Shown here: in pieces, positions 1-10,900 of the stretch
Layout: each line of letters begins with the position of its first letter
Numbering within the stretch: position 1 is the stretch's first letter
DNA from: Bolinopsis microptera
Lineage: Eukaryota; Ctenophora; Tentaculata; Lobata; Bolinopsidae
Direction: 5' to 3'
DNA length: 64,000 nt
Assembly (NCBI RefSeq): GCF_026151205.1
Contig: NC_087075.1
Location: 6,590,858 to 6,654,857 of the forward strand
Position numbers and translations under genes: made by a program
The notes under the pieces: generated by a model
Seen by the model: the letters and a program-made list of their open reading frames with translations, nothing else
What the model was told of the DNA's origin: nothing
The model's database searches: none

Positions 1-128
1 AGTTACCAGTTACCAGTAACCAGTAACCAGTTACCAGTAACCAGTAACCAGTAACCAGTAACCAGTTACCAGTACCCAGTAACCAGTTACCAGTAACCAG
101 TAACCCCCCCCCCCCCCCCCCCCCCCCC
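1..128. repeat. Minisatellite ending in a poly-C run
   Basis: Tandem array built from near-identical units such as AGTTACCAGTAACC, followed by an uninterrupted C tract at about 104-128. The array starts at the window edge, so its full length is unknown. The rest, to about 480, shows no coding feature. Confidence 0.9.
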
Positions 129-485
129 AGTAACCACCGGTTAGTATGGTATATTTGGGTATATAAATCTACAACATGTTTACATGTATTAACCAGCTCC
201 AAGTTTCATTCCTGAAGATTATGAGATACCATACATGCGACGTTGTAAGGGAGGTTACACAAGCCATTATGAAGCTTTAAATTGATGACAAATATTTGTT
301 AATTCAGGAGGCTGAATTTGAATCCAATTAAACGTCATAAGAGTCACGGCAGCAGGTCTCAAGTTGGTATGACCAAAGAGTGATGTTGATAAAGAGCATT
401 CCAAATTCCGTTTCAGTGCTCCATATACGGCATGTTTACTGCTTGTAGGACGACATGTTATGATATACGGCATATTTACTGCTTG

Positions 486-1310
486 AAAGCTGCTAAACAC
501 AGGATAAAAGAAGGTAAAGCACCAGGTGATGACGGCATACCACCTGAAGTCCTCAAAAGATGCGACTGGTGAAACGGCGCCTTCGCACAAGCCCTACCGT
601 GTTTCGCCAGACTAAACAACATCTCCCGCCCCAAAAAATTCCCTAAATGATATCTTTGACTCACTTGTAGCAAACTCTTAATAGATGGTGCAAAAGGTCC
701 AGCCGCAAATAAAATCACTAGCACATTTTCCTCGAAATTCTCGCAAAATTTACCGCACATTTTTGTGATTAAGAGCTTTTTCACTCACCAAACAAAACTA
801 AAGCCTATAAACCAAGTATTGTCAACTTCTACTCAGTAACCGGAACACAGAACCCATGGGAACCCTTTTACCCAGGCTCTTCAGGGATACATTACCCACT
901 GTCATTTCCTGACGCTGACCCAGCGCCCCTTAGACCGGACTCAGAGTAAAAAGGCCACGTGGGCTAAAGATAACGGACCTCATACCCATCGGAACCCTGA
1001 CCCCAGCCCTGGGAAAAACCCTGACCAAGACCTTTCTCGGGACCATGACAGTCCCTTTCAGGACAGCGGGAGCATGCACACCCCTTTGGAACTAACCTTA
1101 GAAGTCACAGGACCGGTGTTCACACCCAGCCCTTCGGCGGTGCCATACGCCAGACTTGGACCCTAGACAAACAGGCATTTGATGGGACCGTGAAAAGGCC
1201 CTTAACATCATCAATATCGAGCTCCCCACGCCTGACCCGTGTCTCCCAAGTCAGCTCCAAGATCCCATCGGCGACTGCAGAATGCTCAGGCTCACTCGAC
1301 TCCAGGCCCT
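486..1310 (+). mobile_element. Degenerate non-LTR retrotransposon fragment (RTE-like)
   Basis: A decayed copy of the element at 2140-3440. The stretch 532-580 matches 2142-2190 almost base for base and encodes a segment reading KEGKAPGDDGIPPEVLKRCD, which is typical of the start of the reverse transcriptase domain in RTE/jockey-type LINEs. Pieces near 650-715 and 1190-1270 match 2278-2335 and 3100-3180. The copy is broken by deletions and frameshifts, and the part around 800-1420 is unrelated or too diverged to place. No intact product is possible. Confidence 0.7.
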
Positions 1311-2139
1311 GCAACTATCTCGGAACCCTGCACCCAGGGCCCTTCTTCAGAACCTAGTAACCTGCAGATCCCTGGGGAACTCATAGCTTAGCAGACGTGA
1401 GACAGAAAGCCGTCGGAGACCATGATCCCGGTCCCCTTTCGTTACCGCTTTACCAAGAACGGCATTTCGCGGCACCGTTTACCCCAGCCCTTTGAATACG
1501 GCCAGTTACTGCTTGTAGCCCCATTTTTCGGCATGTTTACTGCTGTAGCCCCTTTTACGGCGACCGAGCCCAGGCCAGTTATGAACCTCGCGTTACCGTA
1601 CACGCATTATGATTATCAGTTACTCTGTAGGTGATAATACGGCAGTTTCTGTTGTACAGGTACATGACTTTATCGTTGCAGCGTTGGCTTTTACTTAGTG
1701 CGGCTTAATGAATATTTAATGGTTCACAAAGATGACGATCTGACCAACAAATCACACCTATGGATCAACAAAGATCGATTTAGGAACCGATCAACAATGT
1801 CCTCTTTAACAACTGTTCCTCGGTACAGATGTAAGTCCTTTCAGACTTTAACTACTGACCCAAAATATTCAATAATGTCTGTACAAGAACGATAGCAACT
1901 CAGTAACACATAAACAGACCTATTTTTGATAAGAGCGGCGGTTATACGTTTAGAATTTCCAAAGTCCTCGAGAAAATGCAAAAAAAAACCGCACAATTCC
2001 GGCACAAATTTCGAAAAAATCGCCGCACATTTGCCGCATAATTGGTAAAAATTTACCGCACCTTACCGCACATTTTACCTTTATAGTCGGGTGCGGTACC
2101 GCATAATTTCGATTTTTTTACCGCACCTAATATGTGCCT

Positions 2140-3440
2140 CTGATGACGGCATACCACCTGAAGTCCTCAAAAGATGCGACCTGGATGAAATCGTGCTGTC
2201 CTTCTGCAACAAAGCCCTGACAGATGGTATTGCGCCAGATCAGTGACTTGACAAACCCTGGAAACTGGAGGGGGATATCTTTGACTTCACTTGTAGCTAA
2301 GACTCTTAATAGAATGGTGCTTAATAGGATCCAGCCGGCTATAGAGGGGGTACTTAGGGAAGGACGGTCCACTACTAGTCACATTTTGGCACTCAGAAGG
2401 ATTCTAGAAGGGGCTAGACAGAGAAATTTACCGGCAGCTATGGTGTTTGTTGATTTTAAGAAGGCCTTTGATTCACTTCACCGGGGAATTTTGATGCAAA
2501 TACTAAAGGCCTATGGAATACCGGACAGTATTGTAGATATCATTAATCTACTCTATGTAAACACGAAGGGCAAAGTTATAACACCAGATAGGGATACCGA
2601 GCTATTTGATATCCTGGCAGGAGTTCTTCAAGGGGATACATTAGCACCATACTTGTTCATTATAGCCCTTGACTATTGCATGAGACAAGCCTTAAGCAAG
2701 CACCCTGTAAAGGAGGCCGAGATGCTGATGCTAGAGGTAGAAAGAGTTGCTGCTACAGTGGGACTTAAAATGAATGAAGGGAAAACCAAATTCATTACTC
2801 AGAACATCGAGAACCCTGATACCATCAAGTCCCTGGGTAACAACACAATAGAGCACGTGGAAGACTTTACCTATCTTGGTTCTAGAATCAGAGACAGTGA
2901 GAGTGATATCAGGGTTAGGAAAGGAAGAGCATGGGGAGCATGCCACACTCTCAAAAAACTTTGGAAATCTAACCTTAGAAAGTCTATCAAGACCAGAGTG
3001 TTCACAGCACTAGTCGAGTCGGTGCTTCTATACGGTTCCGAGACTTGGACTATGACGAAAAGGCTAGAGAAGATGGTTGATGGTTGACGAATGTTAAGAA
3101 TGGCCCTTAACATCAATCAATATCGAGACCATGTCAGCAACCACAGCCTGTACGGTGATCTTCCCAAAGTCAGCTCCAAGATAACCCAACGAAGGCTCAG
3201 ACTTGCAGGTAATGCTCAGTGCTCACCGACATCCAGAGCTGACACTGAACAAACTGATCCTCTGGAAGCCGAGTCATGGGCATACTAACAGGGGGCGACC
3301 TTACTTAACAAGTTAACACTACTAGATAACCTAAAAGCAGATACTGGGCTGAAATCAGTAGATGAGATAGCTAGACTGATGGAGGACAGAAAGCTGTGGA
3401 GAACTGTTGTCAATGGATCTCGGGAATACTACCCGCCTTA
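2140..3440 (+). mobile_element. Non-LTR retrotransposon remnant with reverse transcriptase, catalytic box deleted
   Basis: The frame 2224-3087 gives 287 residues of reverse transcriptase, continuing after a stop into 3091-3288. Visible motifs are NWRGISL (residues 14-20), motif A FVDFKKAFDS (75-84) and motif B AGVLQGDTLAP (132-142). The family then expects a YADD or FADD catalytic box about 20-35 residues later. Here the sequence passes from ALSKHP directly to EAEMLMLEVE, which normally follows that box, so roughly 40 codons appear to be missing without loss of frame. The end of the element (to about 3440) encodes the usual C-terminal tail in broken frames. Upstream, GDDGIPPEVLKRCD is joined by a frameshift. 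I place it in the RTE/BovB-like group; the clade is uncertain. It cannot be active. Confidence 0.85.
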
Positions 3441-3445
3441 AGTCA

Positions 3446-3605
3446 AGTTACTGCTTGTAGGACGGCATGTTATGATATACGGCATGTTTACTGCTTGTAG
3501 CACGGCATGTTATGATATACGGCATGTTTACTGCTTGTAGCACGGCATGTTATGATATACGGCATGTTTACTGTTTGTAGCAAAGCATGTTATGTAAGTA
3601 TGTTT
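3446..3605. repeat. Tandem repeat of about 43 bp beside the retroelement
   Basis: Units containing CGGCATGTTATGATATACGG and GTTTACTGCTTGTAG repeat about three to four times. Pieces of the same repeat occur at 425-490 and 1500-1565, that is, around both retroelement copies. This suggests that it belongs to the element's end, or that both copies sit in one repeated block. Confidence 0.8.
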
Positions 3606-4685
3606 AATGGTTGCAGTTGTCAATAGATTGACTGGATCTGACCGATCAAATACACTCTAATGGAGTCAACAAAGATTCAGATTTCAGAAGAAACCGATCA
3701 ACAATAGTCCATCTATTTTAACAACGTTCTCGGTACAGATGTAATTTTCTTTCTTAAGACTTTAAGAGCTAGTGTTGCTGTACAATATCAATTAAGTAGA
3801 TGTCGACAATGAACGATTTAGCAAATACAGTCAATAGTCATTAACGTCCTTAGTGCTTTAGTGGATACAAAACTGTTTGCGCGACATCTGAAACTGCTAT
3901 AACTACATAATACTATATTTGATAGTACAGCACTTTGTCGAACACGAGAAACGAACACGTTGTATCTACGATTCTACATACGCTGTAAATCTAACAAATA
4001 CAATGTCTCTACACAGTACATGCAGCATGATGCAACCAGTCCTGTCGTATTGGCTATTTTAACGGCGGATAAACACGGTACTGCGTTTAAAAAGGTTAAC
4101 AATTAGAAAAGTAAGTTATATAGATTTATAGTTATGCGATAGATTCTTGAGTTGAGTCCCCTGAAACTAGGTGATTGAGTAAAGTAGGACCCAGAGAAGC
4201 CGGTAGTAATGATAGTAAATAGTTAACATCAATATATGGCTCACTTTCATGCTATAAAAAGATCATGTGATTCTGAGCTTGAATACCGGCTAACCACCTC
4301 ACGTTCATGTGTAACCCATGCATTTCATTGCTGCTGGGAGGGTACGTGACGACAATTTCCTCCAAGACTGCAAGGAAATATGACGTCGCCTAAACAGCCG
4401 CCGGATATATACTGTTATATTATTAATTCTGTGTCTCAATAATACTATTGACTGGAATCCCATAAATCATATAACTTAGTTTATTATCAAATACAATTTT
4501 CTTCAGTACCACTGAAAATCTGACGTAGCTTCAACAATCTTGGGGATAACAATTTTACCGTTTAAATTCAAAGCTAATCCATAAGTTTTCTTGGAAGACA
4601 AATTCATGAAGATTTATGTTGTGGAATGATTTAATTGATTAATTAATTAATTAAATTACCTGAGAGTTGTCTCAGAAGTCCTTTC
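3606..4685. other. Intergenic stretch downstream of glycogen synthase
   Basis: AT-rich sequence with no open frame of note and no recognised repeat. It probably holds the 3' untranslated region of the minus-strand glycogen synthase gene just below 4686, but I could not choose a polyadenylation site. Confidence 0.5.
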
Positions 4686-4969
4686 TTATTCTCCTTCGTT
4701 TTCACTTTCGTCATCGCCTCTGACAAGACCTGAGACATTGGAGGTTGGAAATATCTGTGGACCATCGCAGCAGCTAAAACTTACACGACATCAACACTCA
4801 ACAATTAAACGTTTTACCAGCTAAACTAAATGACAATGAACGTATACAATTCAACTGAATTAATTAATTAATTAATTAATTCAATTACATCTTGTTTGAT
4901 GTCCATGATGTCACCGAGTGACCTATTCTGTCCGTTTACATCATCCACTCCAAACGTTTTGGTGATGTT
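4686..4969 (-). CDS. GYS: Glycogen synthase exons 19-20: C-terminus
   Basis: Exon 19 (4969-4889) encodes [20 protein letters not shown] plus IMDIKQD. Exon 20 (4754-4686) encodes [20 protein letters not shown] and ends GE-stop. I recognise no counterpart in other GYS tails, so these exons rest on phase-0 joins, canonical splice sites and an acidic end. The exon 20 acceptor used is CCACAG at 4755-4760; a TTTTAG slightly upstream would put the frame into an early stop. The intron before exon 19 contains the long inverted-repeat element. Confidence 0.65.
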
Positions 4970-7900
4970 CTGAAATATTTTCATTAAATGTCTCATGGGT
5001 GAACTGACTTCGCTAACAAGCTTATTGTTTAGCAATTGATCACATTACTCCAGTAGCAGGGAATAGTTGAGTGTGCACTTCGATGTACACGATTTCTGAC
5101 AACACAGGGTTATTTGTTAGATCATTCTTAACCAAAATCGTTTAGGTACGCAATTCGTGTCGCTAGACATAACCCTACAGGGCAATTTTTCTAAATTACC
5201 CTCAGTCGCGTATACGGGATTTTTGTATTTCAGCTCCTGAAGGTTATAGAGACTTAAATTTTAGCTTAAAATTACCGCAATGGCCATATTTATATACAAG
5301 TTATGAAGCAACATAAGGTCTCCAGTGCTTTGTTTTATAGATATTGACAAAAAACTGTTTTTTGGCTCAGCGAACCAAAAATGGGACTGAATTTTGGTAA
5401 CTTGAACTAGGAAGATCGTAGAGACTTGAATTTTAGCTTAAAATGAGCGCAAACATCACATTTATGTACAACTTATAAAGCAATATAAGCCCTTTAATGC
5501 TTATTTGTTAAGATATTGACAAAAATCGGTCATTTTGGCTACACGCGTGAGGAAAAATACCAAATTGGGCAACAACTTTGGTCTTTTTTTGACAAGTTTT
5601 GTGCTCAAGTTATTAAAATGTGCTTTGATGTTGTAGATCGGGTGTTTTCTTCCAATATGGGTTTCGGTATAAATCCGGAAGCACCCGGTTCATGGGTGAT
5701 AGGGGTTAAAAACCCTAAAATGTCAGGCGATGGGCGAGACAATTGTCTGAATTTTGTTATAAAAACACTTGCACTCTTTGGTAGGGTTTGCTTTTTTCTG
5801 CTACATCGATCCGATTTCTAACTAATAATCATCCTCCACTACATCATTCTCTTTTAGATACATGATTTCTATAAGTTCTTAAAGGTACATCCGGCATGAT
5901 GTTAAGTCTATATCAAAGCATTTTAATGTGGTCTTAACAAGTTGCAAGATATTCAAGTTCACTAATAAAACAAAGATTGTAGGTTATCGTTCTTTTACAT
6001 ATCGAGTAATTTTGGCTACACATGTGCGGAAAGATACCAAATCGGTTTACCAAACGAAGATTGTAGGTTATCTATTATTCTTTACATGATTATTGACGCA
6101 ACTTCATAGTTAAACCTGTATTATTTTAAATATTTAATATTTATCCACACTCTCCATAAGAATATTATTGGGAGTCATTTTTGTGGTTAAAATTCGATTA
6201 AATCAGTATTTCCAAGCAAAAAACTGTCCCAAATTTCTCCTCCGAATATGGCCCGCTAGTTCGAAATTTTAGCACTTATAAACGTTATTGTTAGACATTA
6301 CATTAACTAGTGTAATACCACTGAGACCAGATGTAGTGATCTATTTAGATAAAGCGAAGAATGTGCATCTGAATGAAGAGAACTTTTCTGATCAAGAGAA
6401 AATAATATGAAGAGATATCAGCAATTGACAGAAGAGATTGCAAGCTCCATACAGTAGCAGTTCGAGGCATTTACAACTGCATCCTCCAAATCTTTATGAA
6501 CCACTGCACCTGATCGTAAACACTAAAGAGAAAAAGGCCTGCATGAAGATTGCTGAAATTAGCATGAGGGTATCATACACCATCTATCTGTCCAGAAACA
6601 CCATTATATGGACAGATGATTGGGAGTTAGTCCAGAGGCTAGTAATTGCATAGTAGGAGCGTATAATGTTTGTAGAATGTAATTATTTTTACAAACTACC
6701 GTTCAAAACTTATAGATCAAATGATTGTCTACCCACAATTATATTACAACGTCGTGGGGTCAGTTGATATTGTTGCTAAAAATCAGGAGCAAGCGTCTTG
6801 AAACAGGATACCATGAATCTGTATAAGTTTTAATTAGTTTCATTCTACGTTTAATATTATTATTGGGTCGTTTACGTTAAAGTTATATTTGGCCATTTTA
6901 TAGCCTCTCCCTCAAAAAGCCCACAATTGCTCAATATTATGTAAAAGAAGGATAACCTACAATCTTTATTTTATTAGTGAACTTGAATATCTTGCAAGTT
7001 GTTAAGACCACATTAAAATGCTTTGATATAGACTTTACATCATGCCGGATGTACCTTTAAGAACTTATAGAAATCATGTATCTAAAAGAGAATGATGTAG
7101 TGGAGGATGATTAGTAGTTAGAAATCGGATCGATGTAGCAGAAAAAAGCAAACCCTACCAAAGAGTGCAAGTGTTTTTATAACAAAATTCAGACAATTGT
7201 CTCGCCCATCGCCTGACATTTTAGGGTTTTTAACCCCTATCACCCATGAACCGGGTGCTTCCGGATTTATACCGAAACCCATATTGGAAGAAAACACCCG
7301 ATCTACAACATCAAAGCACATTTTAATAACTTGAGCACAAAACTGGTCAAAAAAAGACCAAAGTTGTTGCCCAATTTGATATTTTTCCTCACGCGTGTCG
7401 CCAAAATGACCGATTTTTGTCAATATCTTAACAAATAAGCATTAAAGGGCTTATATTGCTTTATAAGTTGTATATAAATGTGATGTTTGCACTCATTTGA
7501 AGCTAAAATTCAAGTCTCTCCGATCTTCCTAGTTCAAGTTACCAAAATTCAGTCCCATTTTTGGTTCGCTGAGCCAAAAAACAGTTTTTTGTCAATATCT
7601 ATAAAACAAAGCACTGGAGACCTTATATTGCTTCATAACTTGTATATAAATATGGCCATTGCGGTAATTTTAAGCTAAAATTTAAGTCTCTATGACCTTC
7701 AGGAGCTGAAATACAAAAATCCCGTATACGCGACTGAGGGTAATTTAGAAAAGTTGCCCTGTAGGGTTATGTCTAGCGACACAAATTGCGTACCTAAACG
7801 ATTTTGGTTAAGAATGATCTAACAAACAACCCTGTGTTGTCAGAAATCGTGTACATCGAAGTGCACACTCAACTATTCCCTGCTACTAGAGTACATGGCC

Positions 7901-10900
7901 ATAGTAAAGAGTAAATATCATAATCTAAGGCCTAAGCAGTAAGAGAAAATACAGTATAACTTATTAGTCACGTGCTGAGGTCACGTTACTTATTACGTCA
8001 CGTGATATGATGACGTCACGTAATATTATAACATCACGTGCTTTACCTTGATCATCTGCCTGTCCTCATTTTCTTCATCACTGTCCATGTTAACACTACT
8101 TCTTCTGGAATGAGTGGGAGAAGGGGGCTGCGAGGCAGGTCGTGGGAATCGGAAGCTATTTGGGGAGTGGGACTGAAAAGATACCAGTTTTAGCAAATTT
8201 TCAATGTTGAGGTGACGGTATGTAATGAAATTGTTTATCGCGAAAAATGTTCTGAATGAAAATTCAGCAATTATGGGGTGATATAATCTTTATAATTCAT
8301 TGAATTATACATTAACAGACACACCAGCCAACAGACAGTATTTAAAAAGTGAACAAATTGCGGAACCAAACATATGAAGTTGTAACCTTGTAGTCAGGTC
8401 CGTTATCAAGTGCCCCACTGATGTCTCCCAAGGTAACGGTCGGTATATTGTAGGTGACATCCAGAGCTTTCAGTGCCATGTGCCTTGCTCGGACATAGTA
8501 CTGGGAACAGGAACAATTAGTAAGATCAACATTTCAACCCTCCAAAAGAATTTCCTTTTAATTAAACTGTGCACATAAAATTGGAGATTGAAATATTTCA
8601 CGTAATAGTAAGAAGGAATTTACATTTCCAAGACTGTTCCAATCCATGAGGTCACTGAGTCGCTCTGTTCTGTTCCTCTGTATTATTCTCTGTCGTCGTG
8701 TCTGCAATGATAACGAAATTGATAATCTATTGACTTAAATGTTACGCAAATTTTTCTAGAACGGGGTTGTGTATATAAACCGAATCCTCGTTTATTCTAA
8801 TTGAGGAAGTTCGAGATTATCTGTAGTGTAAAACAATGTTAACTTATCGGAATAAGATAAGGCCTGGTGAGCAATCCATAGGGCGGTCCCATTCAGCTGT
8901 TATAGCAGCCTGGGAACCCCTCAGGGTCGGACACTTGCCGGCACTACTTGACTCGCCCAGTCAAATCGTGCACGTGGGGTGACACGCGGGCCGTGGGATG
9001 ACACGTGGGGTGACACGTGGGCCGTGGGATGACACGTGGGGTGACACGTGGGCTTGCCCGCGATAGTGAGTGAACAGGGTTAAGGGGTCCCCATACCCGC
9101 ACAAAACAATTCTTTAAAAGTTAAAATCGGATCGGTGTAAAACTAAAAGTACAATAGTAGCCCATTACTGTATACTCGCTCCGTCTACGTATATCGTCAA
9201 GATATGTAGGACAAGTGCAAACCTTGTTACACAGTAGCAGCAAAAGCATAAATTTTCAGGTAATGAGATCAGTTACTGTTACTGTTAGTGGACAAATTAT
9301 CTGATTAGTAACCTGTTTAGCAAAACAAAGCATCTGGTTAGCAAGCTGATCAACACTCTCCTCAGGTGATTTGAACCTTCTGTCCACGATGTAGATACCG
9401 TAAGCTGTGGGGTCGGCGATGTGTTCCGCCATGAAGCAACCAAATCCGGACAGGTTGGTCGTTATCGAGGGGATTCCTGAACAAGGATTGGTCAAGTTTT
9501 ATCAAAACAAATAGATAATTATCTAGTTTTTCGGTTATAATTAAAAACAGATTGGTAATTCTCTAGGTTTTTGATTAATACCCTTTATAATTAATAATAA
9601 ATATCACAAGATTGATTTTACAAGTCACACTGTCGCAGTCTGACTTTATGATGGCTTATTCTCAATGACCCGTATATCACATAAACCAGCTGAATATTCC
9701 GCCGAAAAACATCACGCACTCGACTAATCAGTTTACTCCCAACACGTTTCCCTCCAAATTCATTGCAGTATCTAATCAACATTTCACATACTGCCATAAA
9801 AAACCACCATACCAATCTTTTCTAATTTGTAAAGTACGAGAAGTTGGCAAGCACCTTGTCACTGTTCGTACTGAGCTACACTGTACGCTCTCGTGATATG
9901 CAGTTGTTATTCTATGTAGGTCTAAAGTTAATGATGCGTGTACTGCAAACGGTCTCTCGGACATGTATTTCATTTGTTGATGAAGTACTACTTTCGGAAA
10001 TGACATGAAGCACCGCATGTTTTTGTTAGTTTCAGGGACGGGCATTGTTGCTTTTCGACGTACACGCTTGTGTAGCCGTACAGTTGCTTTTCGACATACT
10101 TCCCGGTGAATTAGGGTTCACGCTTTGTGTTTCACACCGATTTGTTTGTTGATGATTACCATTTCAATGATTGATAGCTTCTTTGTTGAGTTTTTCAGCT
10201 GAGCAGCAAATCAATGTTTACAAAGTTTGTAAGGATGGCTGCCTTTGACACCATCAAAATACTACAGACATAATAGGTAGTTAAGCTAATATGACAAAGG
10301 ACGAGCTATTATTATTCTTCGAAGGGGGTCTATAATATGGGACAATAGAAGGGGGTCTATAATATGGGACAATAGAACCCCAAGTAGTTTAGCAGTTTTC
10401 ACAGTGATGAGTGGTTTCTATCGTAGTCAGAGGGTTCGTTCTTCAGTTAGTCTGCTTTTCAAACGTAGTTGTTAAACCTTAACTTCCCCTGTTAGTGTGG
10501 TTAAGTTAACTTTTTTCGCTTCTTTATCTTAGGATCCTTTCTAATCTTAGAAAAAGGCCAATGAGAGCCAAAACGTCGATTATTTTCATTTAGTTTTCAC
10601 CAGTTATTTGCCTTGTTTTACTTTTTCTGTCAACTGTCGAGAGTGGTGATGCTCCCTAAAAAACACTACAGCACCCTTGTTAACCAGACTGTTAATTAAA
10701 AGTGAGATAGCCGCATCAAAAGCAGCGTCCAGGAGACACAATCAATATGTGTAGCTCCTGCTCGACTATTTGACTGAATATAATAACCACTGTGACTAAG
10801 TATTTCACACACTGCATCTTAATTTAGATCTACATCCGTCATAATAGAGCAGGTGGCGGCATATTGACCACTGAATATGTGTTATCAGTTACAATCAAAA

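Noticed and set aside
4686-4793. Longer glycogen synthase exon 20 starting at the TTTTAG acceptor near 4787
   Set aside because: From the phase-0 donor of exon 19 it would reach a stop after about 20 codons. The CCACAG acceptor at 4755-4760 keeps frame to a TAA with an acidic tail.
5516-7423. Two 101-residue open frames, nearly identical, at 5516-5821 (+) and 7118-7423 (-)
   Set aside because: They are mirror copies within the arms of one inverted-repeat element. They resemble no protein, and the frame runs across the tandem halves of the arm, so I treat them as incidental.
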